From Brachybacterium squillarum M-6-3 (GTDB lineage Bacteria > Actinomycetota > Actinomycetes > Actinomycetales > Dermabacteraceae), in NCBI RefSeq assembly GCF_000225825.1, contig NZ_AGBX01000007.1:434001-498000 (forward strand): a DNA stretch of 64,000 nt. Direction: 5' to 3'. Below are positions 8,283 through 16,722 of this stretch, piece by piece; position 1 is the stretch's first letter; each line of letters begins with the position of its first letter. Both the position numbers and the translations under genes were made by a program. The notes under the pieces were generated by a model. The model did no database searches. It saw only the letters and a program-made list of their open reading frames with translations, and was not told the DNA's origin.

Positions 8283-8807
8283 TCAGGCGGGGCGACGGTT
8301 CTCAGCGCTCAGGAACCAGGCCTGCTGCTCGAGCTTCTCGATCACCCCGTGGAGGATGTCGGCCGAGGTCGGATCGGCCTCGTCCACCTCGTCGTGCACC
8401 TCGCGCATGGTGGCGACGGTGGCCTCGACGGCGCGGGTCATCAGGTCGATGGCGTCGGTGGTGAGCACCTCTCCGGCCGGGAACGCGGGCAGGGAGGACT
8501 GCTCGGCGACCACGGCGGGGCGACCATCGGGCGTGGCGTGCAGGGCGCGCATCCGCTCGGCGACGTCGTCGGAGCTCTCCCGGGCGATATCCACGACCTC
8601 GTCGAGGTTCAGGTGCAGATCGCGGAAGTTCGGGCCGACGATGTTCCAGTGGGCCTGCTTGCCCACCAGGCTCAGCGCGGTGAGGTCGACCAGCACGCTC
8701 TGCAGGTTCTTGGCCAGGGCGTCGCCGGCGAGGAAGCCGCCCTCGGCGTTCTCGGGGCGGGTGCGGGCGGCGCCGGCGGGCTGGGGCACGGTGACGGTCT
8801 CGTTCAT
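8283..8807 (-). CDS. dps: Dps-family DNA-binding ferritin-like protein
   Basis: A 174-residue miniferritin that oxidises and stores iron and protects DNA in starvation and oxidative stress. The intersubunit ferroxidase ligands are visible: H53 and H65 in KQAHWNIVGPNFRDLH, D80 and E84 in SSDDVAERM. The N-terminal tail (about 20 residues) is only weakly basic, so DNA binding cannot be assumed. AGGAGG lies upstream of the ATG. Monocistronic, with a predicted promoter at 8849-8877. Confidence 0.93.
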   Translation of the reverse strand: MNETVTVPQPAGAARTRPENAEGGFLAGDALAKNLQSVLVDLTALSLVGKQAHWNIVGPNFRDLHLNLDEVVDIARESSDDVAERMRALHATPDGRPAVVAEQSSLPAFPAGEVLTTDAIDLMTRAVEATVATMREVHDEVDEADPTSADILHGVIEKLEQQAWFLSAENRRPA

Positions 8808-8848
8808 GGGGATGTCTCCTCCTCGGGTCGGACGGTCGATCGCCCTTG

Positions 8849-8877
8849 ACGGTACTCAGGAGGGACCACCTCGGCAA
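8849..8877 (-). promoter_or_regulatory. Possible dps promoter
   Basis: On the minus strand TTGCCG (8872-8877), a 17-nt spacer and TACCGT (8849-8854) lie about 40 nt upstream of the dps start. Match is moderate. Confidence 0.35.
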
Positions 8878-9000
8878 GGGACCTCGAGACCCCGCTCATC
8901 CCACCGCGGCGAGGATGCCAGGTACGCCCGGGGATTCCCCGTCGCGAACCCGGGACGCCGGACCGGGAGGTCGACCCGCCGACCCGGCGCATCGGAAAGC

Positions 9001-10014
9001 TCAGGCGCGCAGCACCGGGGCGGCGGCGCCGCTGCGGGCGCTCTCGTAGGCGGCGAGGATGATGCCGAGCACCGCGATGCCCTCCTCCTCGGTGTTCAGG
9101 GGGCGGCGGCCGGTCTCCAGGCAGGTGATGAAGTCGGCGATCTCGGCGGCGAAGGTGTCGATCGGCTCGGCCGCGAACACCTGCTCCTCCTCGCCGCGGC
9201 GCTTCACCCGCAGGGTGGAGCCGTCCGAGCTCAGCGAGCCCGCCGAGCCGACCACGGAGAAGCGGTCGGTGCCGGGGGCGGCCTCGTAGGCCCAGGAGGT
9301 GACGAGCTGGCCGACGCTGCCGTTGTCGAAGCGCACCAGCACCTGCGCGGAGTCCTCCCCCTCCATGAAGGTGAGGCGATGGGTGGACATCATCGCGAAG
9401 ACCTCGGTGGGCATTGCCCCCGCGAAGTGCATCAGCAGGTAGGTGGGGTGGTAGCCGGTGTCGATGTACTCACCGCCGCCGCTGGTGGCGGCGTGGGCGC
9501 GCCAGCCCATCGACTCGGGGTCGAAGTCGTTGAAGAATGAGTCGGTGGTGCGCACCTCGTAGACGTCGCCGAGCTGCCCGGCCTCGATGACCTCCTTCGC
9601 TGTCGCCACCGCTGGCATGAACAGCTGGTTGTGGGCGCACATCAGGGTGACCCCGGTGCGCTCGACCACCTCGCGGACGGTCTCGGACTCCTCGGCTGTC
9701 AGGCACAGCGGCTTCTCGCAGAGGATGTGCTTGCCGGCCTCGGCGGCAGCCACGATGGCTCGGGCGTGCAGGTGGTGGGGCAGGCAGATGTCGACCGCGT
9801 CGACCTCGGGGTCCCGCACCAGCTCGGTGAAGTCCGTGTAGCCGGTGGCCCCGGTCTCGGCGACGCGGGCGGCGAGAGTCTCCTCGTGGGCGTCGGCGAC
9901 GGCGGTGATCCGGGCCCGCTCGGGGATGGCGGCGTAGCCGGTGAGGTGGGCGGTCGCGATGCCGCCCCCGCCGATCAGGCCGATGCGGACGGGGGTCTGG
10001 AGGGTGGGGCTCAT
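9001..10014 (-). CDS. Gfo/Idh/MocA-family NAD(P)-dependent oxidoreductase
   Basis: A 337-residue oxidoreductase with an N-terminal Rossmann fold (IGLIGGGGIATAHL) and the family motif EKP in GKHILCEKPL (around residue 95), followed by the mixed alpha/beta C-terminal domain with GGGEYIDTGYHPTYL. Such enzymes oxidise or epimerise sugars, cyclitols and their lactones. AAGGAGA precedes the ATG. It follows a second family member (10083-11045) on the same strand, 68 nt apart, so the two are probably co-transcribed. Substrate unknown; the broken gluconolactonase next door suggests a sugar-acid pathway. Confidence 0.88.
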   Translation of the reverse strand: MSPTLQTPVRIGLIGGGGIATAHLTGYAAIPERARITAVADAHEETLAARVAETGATGYTDFTELVRDPEVDAVDICLPHHLHARAIVAAAEAGKHILCEKPLCLTAEESETVREVVERTGVTLMCAHNQLFMPAVATAKEVIEAGQLGDVYEVRTTDSFFNDFDPESMGWRAHAATSGGGEYIDTGYHPTYLLMHFAGAMPTEVFAMMSTHRLTFMEGEDSAQVLVRFDNGSVGQLVTSWAYEAAPGTDRFSVVGSAGSLSSDGSTLRVKRRGEEEQVFAAEPIDTFAAEIADFITCLETGRRPLNTEEEGIAVLGIILAAYESARSGAAAPVLRA

Positions 10015-10082
10015 GGGGCGTCTCCTTCGACGGACTGCTGAGGGGGCGGGCCGCGGGCGGGGCGGCCCGCGCGGGGGCCGGG

Positions 10083-11045
10083 TCAGGCGGGGCGGGCGTC
10101 CTCGTTGGCGGCGACGACCAGCGCGGTCAGCGCCCGGGCCCGCTCCAGGTTCTCGGTGGTGGGGCGGCCGCTGCGGATCGCCTCGATCCACTGGGCGACG
10201 GGCGCGGGGGCGTCCGCGGGGATCGGCAGCTCGCGCCAGCCCTCCCCGGTGTCGATCCGCATGCCCTCCCCGCCGATGCCGTGCACGAGGGACCCGGCGG
10301 TGCCGTGCACCTCGATGGAGAAGGGGCTGGCGGGGCTGACGAAGCCGGTCTCGATGACGCCGATGGCACCGTCGGGGGTGGAGACGGCGACCGCGGCGTT
10401 GTCCTCGACGCCGCGGCCGGTGAGGTCGGTGTAGGTGGCGCGCGGGGCGGACAGCTCGGTGCCGAGGATGAGCTGGGTGAGGTAGACGGGGTGCGCGGCC
10501 AGGTCGGAGAACGCGCCGCCGAGGGCCGCGACGGGGTCGTAGAACCGCGCGGGCAGCCAGTCGGCGGTGGAGCCGTCGTGGGCCAGGCGCACCCGGGAGT
10601 AGGTGAGCTGGCCGAGCGCCCCGCTGTCGAGCACCTCGCGCAGGGCGAGGGTGTAGCCGTGGGCCAGGCGCGGCAGGGAGACCGTGAGGATCAGCCCGGC
10701 CTCGCGGGCCTGCGCGGTCAGGGCGTCGCAGCCGGCCACGGTCGGCGAGAGCAGCTTCTCGGTGAAGACGTGCTTCCCGGCGGCCAGGGCGCGGCCGATG
10801 ATCTCGTCGTGGTCGGCGGTCGCCGTGGTGACGGTGACGCCGTCGAGGTCTTCGCGGGCCAGCAGCGCGTCGAGGTCGGCGAAGAACTCCACCCGCAGAC
10901 GATCGGCGAGGGCCTCGCCCCGAGCACGGTCGTCGTCCCAGAGCGCCACCAGCTCGGCCTCGGGGTGGTCGATCACGGCCTGGCCATACTCCTCAGCGTG
11001 CACGTGCCAGGCGCTGAGCACCGCGATCCGCAGGGGCTGGGTCAT
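10083..11045 (-). CDS. Gfo/Idh/MocA-family oxidoreductase, divergent second copy
   Basis: A 320-residue family member with a less typical nucleotide-binding start (IAVLSAWHVHAEEY) and EKL in place of EKP (GKHVFTEKLLSP). The C-terminal domain shows GGAFSDLAAHPVYLTQ. The HVHAEEYGQA motif is unlike the first copy, so they are not recent duplicates. CGGAGGAG lies upstream of the ATG. It leads the two-gene operon. Cofactor and substrate not predictable. Confidence 0.85.
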   Translation of the reverse strand: MTQPLRIAVLSAWHVHAEEYGQAVIDHPEAELVALWDDDRARGEALADRLRVEFFADLDALLAREDLDGVTVTTATADHDEIIGRALAAGKHVFTEKLLSPTVAGCDALTAQAREAGLILTVSLPRLAHGYTLALREVLDSGALGQLTYSRVRLAHDGSTADWLPARFYDPVAALGGAFSDLAAHPVYLTQLILGTELSAPRATYTDLTGRGVEDNAAVAVSTPDGAIGVIETGFVSPASPFSIEVHGTAGSLVHGIGGEGMRIDTGEGWRELPIPADAPAPVAQWIEAIRSGRPTTENLERARALTALVVAANEDARPA

Positions 11046-11150
11046 GGGGGTCTCCTCCGGGGGCGTCGTCGGCTCGTCGGACGTTCCCAGCGTATCCAGA
11101 TGCCAACGCCATGGACTCACGCCACCCCGCGCGCAGTACCAGGAGCCCGA

Positions 11151-11640
11151 ATGTCGTCTGCTACGTCCGAAGCGTCCCTGCCCACCTCGCCGCTGCTCGC
11201 CCCTGGCGCCGCCCTGGAGCGGGTGGCGAGCGGCGCAACCTGGGCGGAGGGCCCGGTCATCGAGTGCTCCCACGGCCGCCGCGCGATCCTGCGCGATCCA
11301 GTTCACCGACTCCGCCTACGGCATCAAGCGTCCCCCCGAGGGCCACCCCGGCGTCGAGGAGTACGGCGACCGCCACGTGTCCCGGCGGGACCCGGTGACC
11401 GGCGCGGTGGTCCCGGCGGCGTTCGACGTGGAGGCCCCCAACGGGCTGGCCTTCTCCCCCGACGAGTCCCTGCGGTATGTCGCGGACACCTCGCTCGCGC
11501 CCGCGGACCTGGAGCGGCCGGGGCCGGGCCGCACCCTGTACATCACGGCCAGCATCAGTCTGTACCGGGTCGCCACCACGGTGCGGGACGCGGCCATGGC
11601 GCCCGTCGACGCTGAGCGCGTCCAGCCCGCTCCCACCTCG
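11151..11640 (+). pseudogene. SMP-30/gluconolactonase-family pseudogene, frameshifted and internally deleted
   Basis: Three conserved blocks of a gluconolactonase-like beta-propeller survive in two frames. Frame of 11151: ALERVASGATWAEGPV, then ECSHGRRAIL. Shifted frame from about 11295: IQFTDSAYGIKRPPEGH, then PNGLAFSPDESLRYVADTSL (11440-11510), then directly LYITASISLYRV (near 11540), which is normally the protein's C-terminus. The segments between these blocks, more than 100 residues, are missing. AGGAG precedes the original ATG. The junction near 11290 shows a direct repeat GCGATCC-TGC-GCGATCC. The gene is clearly dead; it once accompanied the divergent sugar oxidoreductases. Confidence 0.8.
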
Positions 11641-11714
11641 CTCGGAGCTTTCGCGGCGATGATCTCGAGGTACTCCCGCGCCCCCGAGGGCGCACGACGA
11701 TCGGAAGGACCGTC

Positions 11715-12599
11715 ATGAGCTCCCTGAACCGCCTCGCCCGTATGGCCAAGCAGGCCCTGAACTCCTCCTCCGGCTCCGGCAGCTCCTCGTCCGGCAGCGA
11801 CTGGCGCTCGATGGTGCGCCAGGCCGCCGACGCGATCACCGGCGAGGACTCGGCCACCGGCCGCACCTCCACCCGCACCACCTCCACGGGCCGCATCGAC
11901 ACCTGGGACGGCAGCGGCTCGCGGGATCGCGGCACCTCCTGGGACCGGCAGAGCGCCGAGGGCGCCGCCGCGTCCCCGCGGGACGGGGACTTCCAGCGCA
12001 GCTTCACCGAGCACAGCGCCGACCTCACCGCGGAGGACAAGCGGGCCATCTCCCGCTACGACTACCTGGTGCGCACCGCCGATCCCGAGCAGCTCGAGCA
12101 GGTGCACCGCGAGGCCTTCGCGAGGCTCACCCCGCAGCAGCGCGCCGAGGTGCAGGCCCGCATGGATCAGGAGCTGCCCGCCTCCGAGCGGCCCCGCTCC
12201 GACTCGCCCGATGACCTCGCCCGCTCCGCCACCCGCCTCGGCGCGATGGACCCGCGCCGTCTGGAGGGCCTGCTCGGCGGCTCCGGGGCGCGCCGTGCCG
12301 GGATGGGCGCCCTCGCGGTGGGCGGAGGCCTGCTGGCCGCGGTCGCGGGCGGCGCCGTCGTCACCGCGGTGGGCGGCTCCCTGCTGCAGTCCGCGATCGG
12401 CGACGGGGTCGACGTGGACGCGCTGGCCGGGAACCTGGACGTCGGGGACCTCGGCGGGGTCGAGGGGCTCGACGGGCTGAGCGGCCTGGGCGAGGGCTTC
12501 GGGGACTCGATCGGCGGAGGTCTCGGGGATCTCGGGGACCAGATCTCCGGTTTCGGCGATCAGGTCTCCGGCTTCGGCCTGGACGATCTCTTCGGCTGA
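11715..12599 (+). CDS. Uncharacterised actinobacterial membrane-anchored protein
   Basis: A 294-residue protein with a Ser-rich N-terminus, a polar helical middle (DPEQLEQVHREAFARLTPQQRAEVQ), one strongly hydrophobic Gly/Ala segment (ALAVGGGLLAAVAGGAVVTAVGGSLL, residues about 199-224) and a Gly/Asp/Leu-rich tail with short repeats (GDLGDQISGFGDQVSGFG). The TADPEQLEQ...RLTPxQR block resembles actinobacterial proteins that databases sometimes label cation-transporting ATPase; nothing here supports an ATPase (no Walker or P-type motif). AAGGACC precedes the ATG. Function unknown. Confidence 0.75.
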   Translation: MSSLNRLARMAKQALNSSSGSGSSSSGSDWRSMVRQAADAITGEDSATGRTSTRTTSTGRIDTWDGSGSRDRGTSWDRQSAEGAAASPRDGDFQRSFTEHSADLTAEDKRAISRYDYLVRTADPEQLEQVHREAFARLTPQQRAEVQARMDQELPASERPRSDSPDDLARSATRLGAMDPRRLEGLLGGSGARRAGMGALAVGGGLLAAVAGGAVVTAVGGSLLQSAIGDGVDVDALAGNLDVGDLGGVEGLDGLSGLGEGFGDSIGGGLGDLGDQISGFGDQVSGFGLDDLFG

Positions 12600-12601
12600 G
12601 C

Positions 12602-13498
12602 TCAGCGGCCCACGCCGCGGGCGATGTCCAGCAGCGCGGCGGCCGGTCCGCCCAGTCGCCGGGGACCGGTCCACACCACGCTGAAGCGGCGACGCAGGGA
12701 CGCCCCGGCCACCGGCACGGCGACCAGCTCCCCGGTGGCGAGGGGGCCCTGCACGGCGAGACGGCTGAGCACCGCCGGCCCGGCGCCCGCGGCGACCGCC
12801 ACCCGCACGGCGGCGTTGCTGGCCAGCTCCTGCACGGGCGCGGTCGCGGCGGCGCCCGGCATCACCTGCTCCAGCGCCTCCCGGGTGCCGGAGCCGCCCT
12901 CCCGCACCACCAGCGCGGTTGCGGCGAGCTCCGCGGCGGGGATCTCCGTGCGCGCCGCCCAGGGATGGGAGGGGGCGACGACCAGCACCAGCTCGTCCTC
13001 GGCGATCGTCATCGCGTGCGCCCAGCCCGGCACCTGCGGCCCCTCGATGAAGCCGAGCGACACGGCGCCCTCGCGCAGCGCCGCGAGCACCTGGGTGGAG
13101 TTCGCGACCGTCGGGGTGACGCGCAGGTCCGGGTCGAGACGGCGCAGCTCGGCGAGCCAGGCCGGCAGCAGGTGCTCGGCGATGGTCATGCTCGCCCCGA
13201 GGGCCAGCTCCCGCGCGGCGTCCTGTCGTTCGTGGGCGAGCCAGGTGGCGAAGCCCTCGGCGGCCTCGACCACCTCCCGGGCATGCGCCGCCAGCAGCAG
13301 ACCGGCCGAGGTGGGGCGGGATCCGCGGGGGTGGCGTTCCAACAGCGGGGTGCCGGCCTCCCGTTCCAGGCGGGCGATCATCCGGCTGGCGTTGGGCTGA
13401 TGGACGCCGAGCCGGCGGGCCCCGGCGGCCAGGCCGCCCTCGTCCACCACGGCCAGGAACAGCTCGAGGGTGGGCAGGTGCGGCAGCTCCGGAGGCAT
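12602..13498 (-). CDS. LysR-family regulator, YeiE-like
   Basis: A 298-residue LysR-type regulator. The winged HTH is at residues 5-65 (LELFLAVVDEGGLAAGARRLGVHQPNASRMIARLE), followed by a periplasmic-binding-like effector domain. It is divergently transcribed from a YeiH-type transporter, the same arrangement as yeiE-yeiH in enterobacteria, so it probably controls that gene. Inverted repeats in the 71-bp gap (13497-13527) are likely operators. No clear ribosome site precedes the ATG. Confidence 0.85.
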   Translation of the reverse strand: MPPELPHLPTLELFLAVVDEGGLAAGARRLGVHQPNASRMIARLEREAGTPLLERHPRGSRPTSAGLLLAAHAREVVEAAEGFATWLAHERQDAARELALGASMTIAEHLLPAWLAELRRLDPDLRVTPTVANSTQVLAALREGAVSLGFIEGPQVPGWAHAMTIAEDELVLVVAPSHPWAARTEIPAAELAATALVVREGGSGTREALEQVMPGAAATAPVQELASNAAVRVAVAAGAGPAVLSRLAVQGPLATGELVAVPVAGASLRRRFSVVWTGPRRLGGPAAALLDIARGVGR

Positions 13499-13527
13499 AT
13501 CAGAAGGATATATCCCGGATGCGGGAT
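13497..13527. promoter_or_regulatory. Overlapping inverted repeats, likely LysR operator
   Basis: ATATC-N5-GATAT (13497-13511), the 10-bp palindrome GGATATATCC (13506-13515) and ATCCCG-N4-CGGGAT (13512-13527) overlap in an AT-rich patch next to the regulator start. This is where an autoregulated LysR protein would be expected to bind. Confidence 0.45.
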
Positions 13528-13569
13528 CGCCGTCTACCGGCATCGATCCTCGCCCGGGAGGCTGATGGC

Positions 13570-14661
13570 ATGTCCCTCTCCGCCCCGACCGGTGCCCCCG
13601 CCTCGACTGCCGCTGCCCCGACGGGTCCCGCGCAGGCCCGGTCACCGCGCGGCGTCCGTGGAACGGCGCGGCGGCTCACCCCGGGGCTGTTGGCGGCTCT
13701 GGGCGCCGCGGTCCTGGCGCAGCTGCTGACCGCTCCCCTGCCGACGGTGAGCCCGTTGCTGCTGGCGATCCTCGCCGGGATGCTGGGGGCGAACACCCGC
13801 GGGGTACCTGTCAGCTGGGAACCGGGGCTCGGCGTCGCCTCCAAGCAGCTGCTGCGGGCGGGGATCGTGCTGCTCGGTCTCTCCCTGGTGCTGGGCGACG
13901 TGCTGGCCCTCGGTCCCGGAGTGCTCGCCGCGGTGGTGGTCGTCGTCGGGGGCGGCATCGCCGGGACCCTGGTGCTGGGCCGGTGGCTGCGGGTGCCGCG
14001 GCAGCTGCGGCTGCTGATCTCCTGCGGCTTCTCCATCTGCGGGGCCGCCGCGGTGGCGGCCGCCGCCGGGGTCACCGATCCGGAGGACGAGCACGAGGAC
14101 GCGACCGTCACCGCGCTCGCGCTGGTGGTGCTGTGCGGCAGCGCGACCATGCTGCTGCTCCCCTTGGCCGCCCGCGGCCTCGGCCTGGGCACCGAGGTGG
14201 CGGGGATGTGGGCCGGCGGCGCGATCCACGAGGTCGCCCAGGTGGTGGCCGCCGGGGGCCTGATCGGCGGCGGTGCCCTGGCGCTCGCGGTGGTGGTGAA
14301 GCTGGCGCGGGTGCTGATGCTGGCCCCGGTGATGGCGGGGCTGTCCTGGCAGCGGCGGCGCGAGCTGCGGGCCCGCGGTGAGCAGGGCTCCGCGGGCTCC
14401 CTGCCGCCGCTGGTGCCGGGCTTCGTCCTCGGATTCCTGACGATGATGCTGCTGGCCTCGCTGCTGCCGCTGCCCGGGACCGTGCTGGAGGCGGCGGGCC
14501 TTCTGCGGACCACCCTGCTGGGTGCGGCGATGTTCGCCCTGGGCTGCGGGGTGCGGTGGCGGGCGCTGCGCCGGCTCGGCTGGCGCCCCCTGGTCCTCGC
14601 CGTGCTCGCCACACTGTTGGTCTCCGCACTCGCGCTGGGCGGGATCCTGCTGGCCGTCTGA
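13570..14661 (+). CDS. YeiH-family putative sulfate exporter (UPF0324)
   Basis: A 363-residue membrane protein with about ten hydrophobic segments. GANTRGVPVSWEPGLGVASKQLLRAGIVLLGLSL and ISCGFSICGAAAVAAAAGVTDPEDEHEDATVTALALVVL, with GGAIHEVAQVVAAG, are signatures of the YeiH/UPF0324 family, annotated as sulfate exporters; the transported substrate is not firmly established. GGGAGG lies 8 nt before the 13570 ATG; an upstream in-frame ATG at 13519 is inside the regulator operator. Paired with the divergent LysR gene. Confidence 0.85.
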   Translation: MSLSAPTGAPASTAAAPTGPAQARSPRGVRGTARRLTPGLLAALGAAVLAQLLTAPLPTVSPLLLAILAGMLGANTRGVPVSWEPGLGVASKQLLRAGIVLLGLSLVLGDVLALGPGVLAAVVVVVGGGIAGTLVLGRWLRVPRQLRLLISCGFSICGAAAVAAAAGVTDPEDEHEDATVTALALVVLCGSATMLLLPLAARGLGLGTEVAGMWAGGAIHEVAQVVAAGGLIGGGALALAVVVKLARVLMLAPVMAGLSWQRRRELRARGEQGSAGSLPPLVPGFVLGFLTMMLLASLLPLPGTVLEAAGLLRTTLLGAAMFALGCGVRWRALRRLGWRPLVLAVLATLLVSALALGGILLAV

Positions 14662-14703
14662 CCGAGCGTGACGGATGAGGCCAGGGAGCCGAATCTGCGG
14701 CCC

Positions 14704-14709
14704 TAGACT
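14704..14709 (+). promoter_or_regulatory. TAGACT -10 box, probable leaderless start of molybdate operon
   Basis: TAGACT ends 7 nt before the ATG at 14717, so the predicted first base of the transcript falls on or beside the start codon. No Shine-Dalgarno sequence is present. Confidence 0.55.
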
Positions 14710-14716
14710 GGGTTCC

Positions 14717-15121
14717 ATGACGCAACTGCGAGTCCGTGAGGCGGCGACCCTGCTCGGGGTCAGCGAGGACACCGTCCGTCGCTGGATCGCCCGGGGACGC
14801 CTGACCGCCACCACCGACGGCGCCGGCCGGACGGTGCTGCCCGGCGCCGAGGTGGCGCGTCTGGCCCGCGAGCAGGCCCAGGTCCCCGAGGCCGAGCAGG
14901 GATCCCGCAGCTCCGCCCGCAACCGCTTCACGGGCCTGGTCACCGCGGTCACCCGCGACACCGTGATGGCGCAGGTCGAGCTGCAGTGCGGACCATTCCG
15001 CGTGGTCTCCCTGATGAGCAGCGAGGCCGTCGACGAGCTGGGCCTCGAACCCGGCAGCGTCGCCACCGCCGTCGTCAAGGCCACCACCGTGGTCGTCGAG
15101 GCCGCCTCGGGGACCGCGTGA
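14717..15121 (+). CDS. HTH-Mop (MerR-like helix-turn-helix plus TOBE) molybdate-responsive regulator
   Basis: A 134-residue protein with an N-terminal excisionase/MerR-like HTH (LRVREAATLLGVSEDTVRRWIARGRL) and a C-terminal Mop/TOBE domain (NRFTGLVTAVTRDTVMAQVELQCG...VSLMSSEAVDELGLEPG) of the type that binds molybdate. First gene of the mod operon; its TGA overlaps the GTG of modA. Likely role: sensing molybdate and controlling the operon, functionally like ModE but of different architecture. The start is set by the -10 box 7 nt upstream; an in-frame ATG at 14675 lies before that box. Confidence 0.85.
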   Translation: MTQLRVREAATLLGVSEDTVRRWIARGRLTATTDGAGRTVLPGAEVARLAREQAQVPEAEQGSRSSARNRFTGLVTAVTRDTVMAQVELQCGPFRVVSLMSSEAVDELGLEPGSVATAVVKATTVVVEAASGTA

Positions 15122-15930
15122 GCACCGCTCCCCGCCGCCCGCGCCGCCTGCGACACCTGGGCGTCCTGCTGACCCTGCCCCTCGTGCTGCTGGGAAGCGG
15201 CTGCACGGCGGGCTCCGCCACCGGCGGGGGCTCCGACGCAGGCACCGGCGAGGAGGAGACCACGCTGACCGTGTTCGCCGCCGCCTCCCTGCAGGAGCCC
15301 TTCACCGAGCTCGCCGAGCGCTACGAGGACGAGCACCCCGGCACCACCGTGCGGCTGAGCTTCGCCGGCTCCTCGGACCTCGCCACCCAGATCGCCCAGG
15401 GCGCCCCCGCGGACGTGCTGGCCACCGCCGACACCGTCACCATGGACCGCGTGGTCGAGGCCGGCGACACCGCCGCCGAGCCGACGATCTTCGCCACCAA
15501 CACCCTCACCATCGCCGTGCCACCCGGCAACCCCGCCCGCGTCGCCTCCCTCGCCGACCTCACCGAGCCTGCCCTGGACCTGGTGCTGTGCGCCCCGCAG
15601 GTGCCCTGCGGCCGCGCCGCCGCGGACCTCGCGACCGCCGAGGCCCTGGACCTGAGCCCCGTCAGCGAGGAGCAGAGCGTCACCGACGTCCTCGGCAAGG
15701 TCGAATCCGGGGAGGCCGAGGCGGGCCTGGTGTACGAGACCGACGTGATCCGCGCCGACGGCGCCGTCGAGGAGGTCGAGGACCCGGCCACCGGGGCCGT
15801 CGTCAACGAGTACCCGATCGCCCCGGTCGCCGACGCCGCCGAGCCCGACGATGCTGCCGCCTTCCTGGAGCTGGTGACCTCCCCCGAGGGGCAGGAGATC
15901 CTTGCCGCCCAGGGCTTCGGGGCGCCCTGA
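15118..15930 (+). CDS. modA: Molybdate ABC transporter substrate-binding lipoprotein
   Basis: A 270-residue ModA. The GTG start overlaps the stop of the regulator (GTGA). A signal peptide with lipobox LLGSGCT anchors it to the outer face of the membrane. The mature part has LTVFAAASLQEPFTELAERY and SFAGSSDLATQIAQGAPADVLATAD, the conserved oxyanion-binding loops of ModA. Length is normal. Operon order regulator-modA-modB-modC. Confidence 0.93.
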   Translation: MSTAPRRPRRLRHLGVLLTLPLVLLGSGCTAGSATGGGSDAGTGEEETTLTVFAAASLQEPFTELAERYEDEHPGTTVRLSFAGSSDLATQIAQGAPADVLATADTVTMDRVVEAGDTAAEPTIFATNTLTIAVPPGNPARVASLADLTEPALDLVLCAPQVPCGRAAADLATAEALDLSPVSEEQSVTDVLGKVESGEAEAGLVYETDVIRADGAVEEVEDPATGAVVNEYPIAPVADAAEPDDAAAFLELVTSPEGQEILAAQGFGAP

Positions 15931-15933
15931 ACG

Positions 15934-16722
15934 ATGCCCGCTGCCTCGCTCTCCCCGCCCCTGCCGCTGTGGGTGCGTGTGCCCGCCGCCGCCGGCATCG
16001 CCCTGGTGCTGCTGCCGCTGCTGGCGATGACCCTGCAGGTGGACTGGGCCCGCTTCCCCGCCCTGATCGGCAGCGAGGCCTCCCGCGCCGCGCTCGCGCT
16101 GAGCTTGCGCACCGCCGCCGCCTCCACCGTGCTGTGCGTGCTGCTGGGGGTGCCGATGGCGGCGGTGCTGGCCCGCTCGCCGCGCCGCGGCACGGGGCTG
16201 CTGCGGGGACTCGTGCTGATCCCGCTGGTGCTGCCGCCGGTGGTGAGCGGCCTCGCCCTGCTCTCCGTCGTCGGCCGGCAGGGTCTGCTGGGGGCCGGGC
16301 TGGAGGTGCTGGGGGTGCGGATCGCCTTCACCACCGCTGCCGTGGTGCTGGCCCAGACCTTCGTGGCGCTGCCCTTCCTGGTGCTCAGCCTGGAGGGCGC
16401 GCTGCGGGCGGCCGACACCGGCTACGAGCAGGCCGCCGCGACCCTCGGGGCCGGCCCCACCCGGGTGCTGCTGGGGGTGACGCTGCCGCTGGTGGCGCCG
16501 AGCCTGCTGGCAGGAGTGGTGCTGAGCTTCGCCCGGGCGCTCGGCGAGTTCGGCGCCACCATCACGGTGGCCGGGTCCCTGCAGGGCACCACCCGCACCC
16601 TGCCGCTCGAGATCTACCTGCAGCGCGAGGCCGATCCCGATGCCGCGATCGCCCTGTCCTTCCTGCTGATCCTGGTCGCCGCGGCCGTGATCGCCCTGGT
16701 GCGACGACGGGGCGTGCGCTGA
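15934..16722 (+). CDS. modB: Molybdate ABC transporter permease
   Basis: A 262-residue inner-membrane subunit with 5-6 TM segments. The EAA loop that docks the ATPase is [22 protein letters not shown] (residues about 168-190), and [27 protein letters not shown] is the typical ModB C-terminal signature. It starts 3 nt after modA and its TGA overlaps the ATG of modC. Confidence 0.93.
   Translation: MPAASLSPPLPLWVRVPAAAGIALVLLPLLAMTLQVDWARFPALIGSEASRAALALSLRTAAASTVLCVLLGVPMAAVLARSPRRGTGLLRGLVLIPLVLPPVVSGLALLSVVGRQGLLGAGLEVLGVRIAFTTAAVVLAQTFVALPFLVLSLEGALRAADTGYEQAAATLGAGPTRVLLGVTLPLVAPSLLAGVVLSFARALGEFGATITVAGSLQGTTRTLPLEIYLQREADPDAAIALSFLLILVAAAVIALVRRRGVR

Noticed and set aside
11715-12599. 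Cation-transporting ATPase
   Set aside because: The label is used for similar proteins, but there is no P-type, ABC or other ATPase motif and only one hydrophobic segment.
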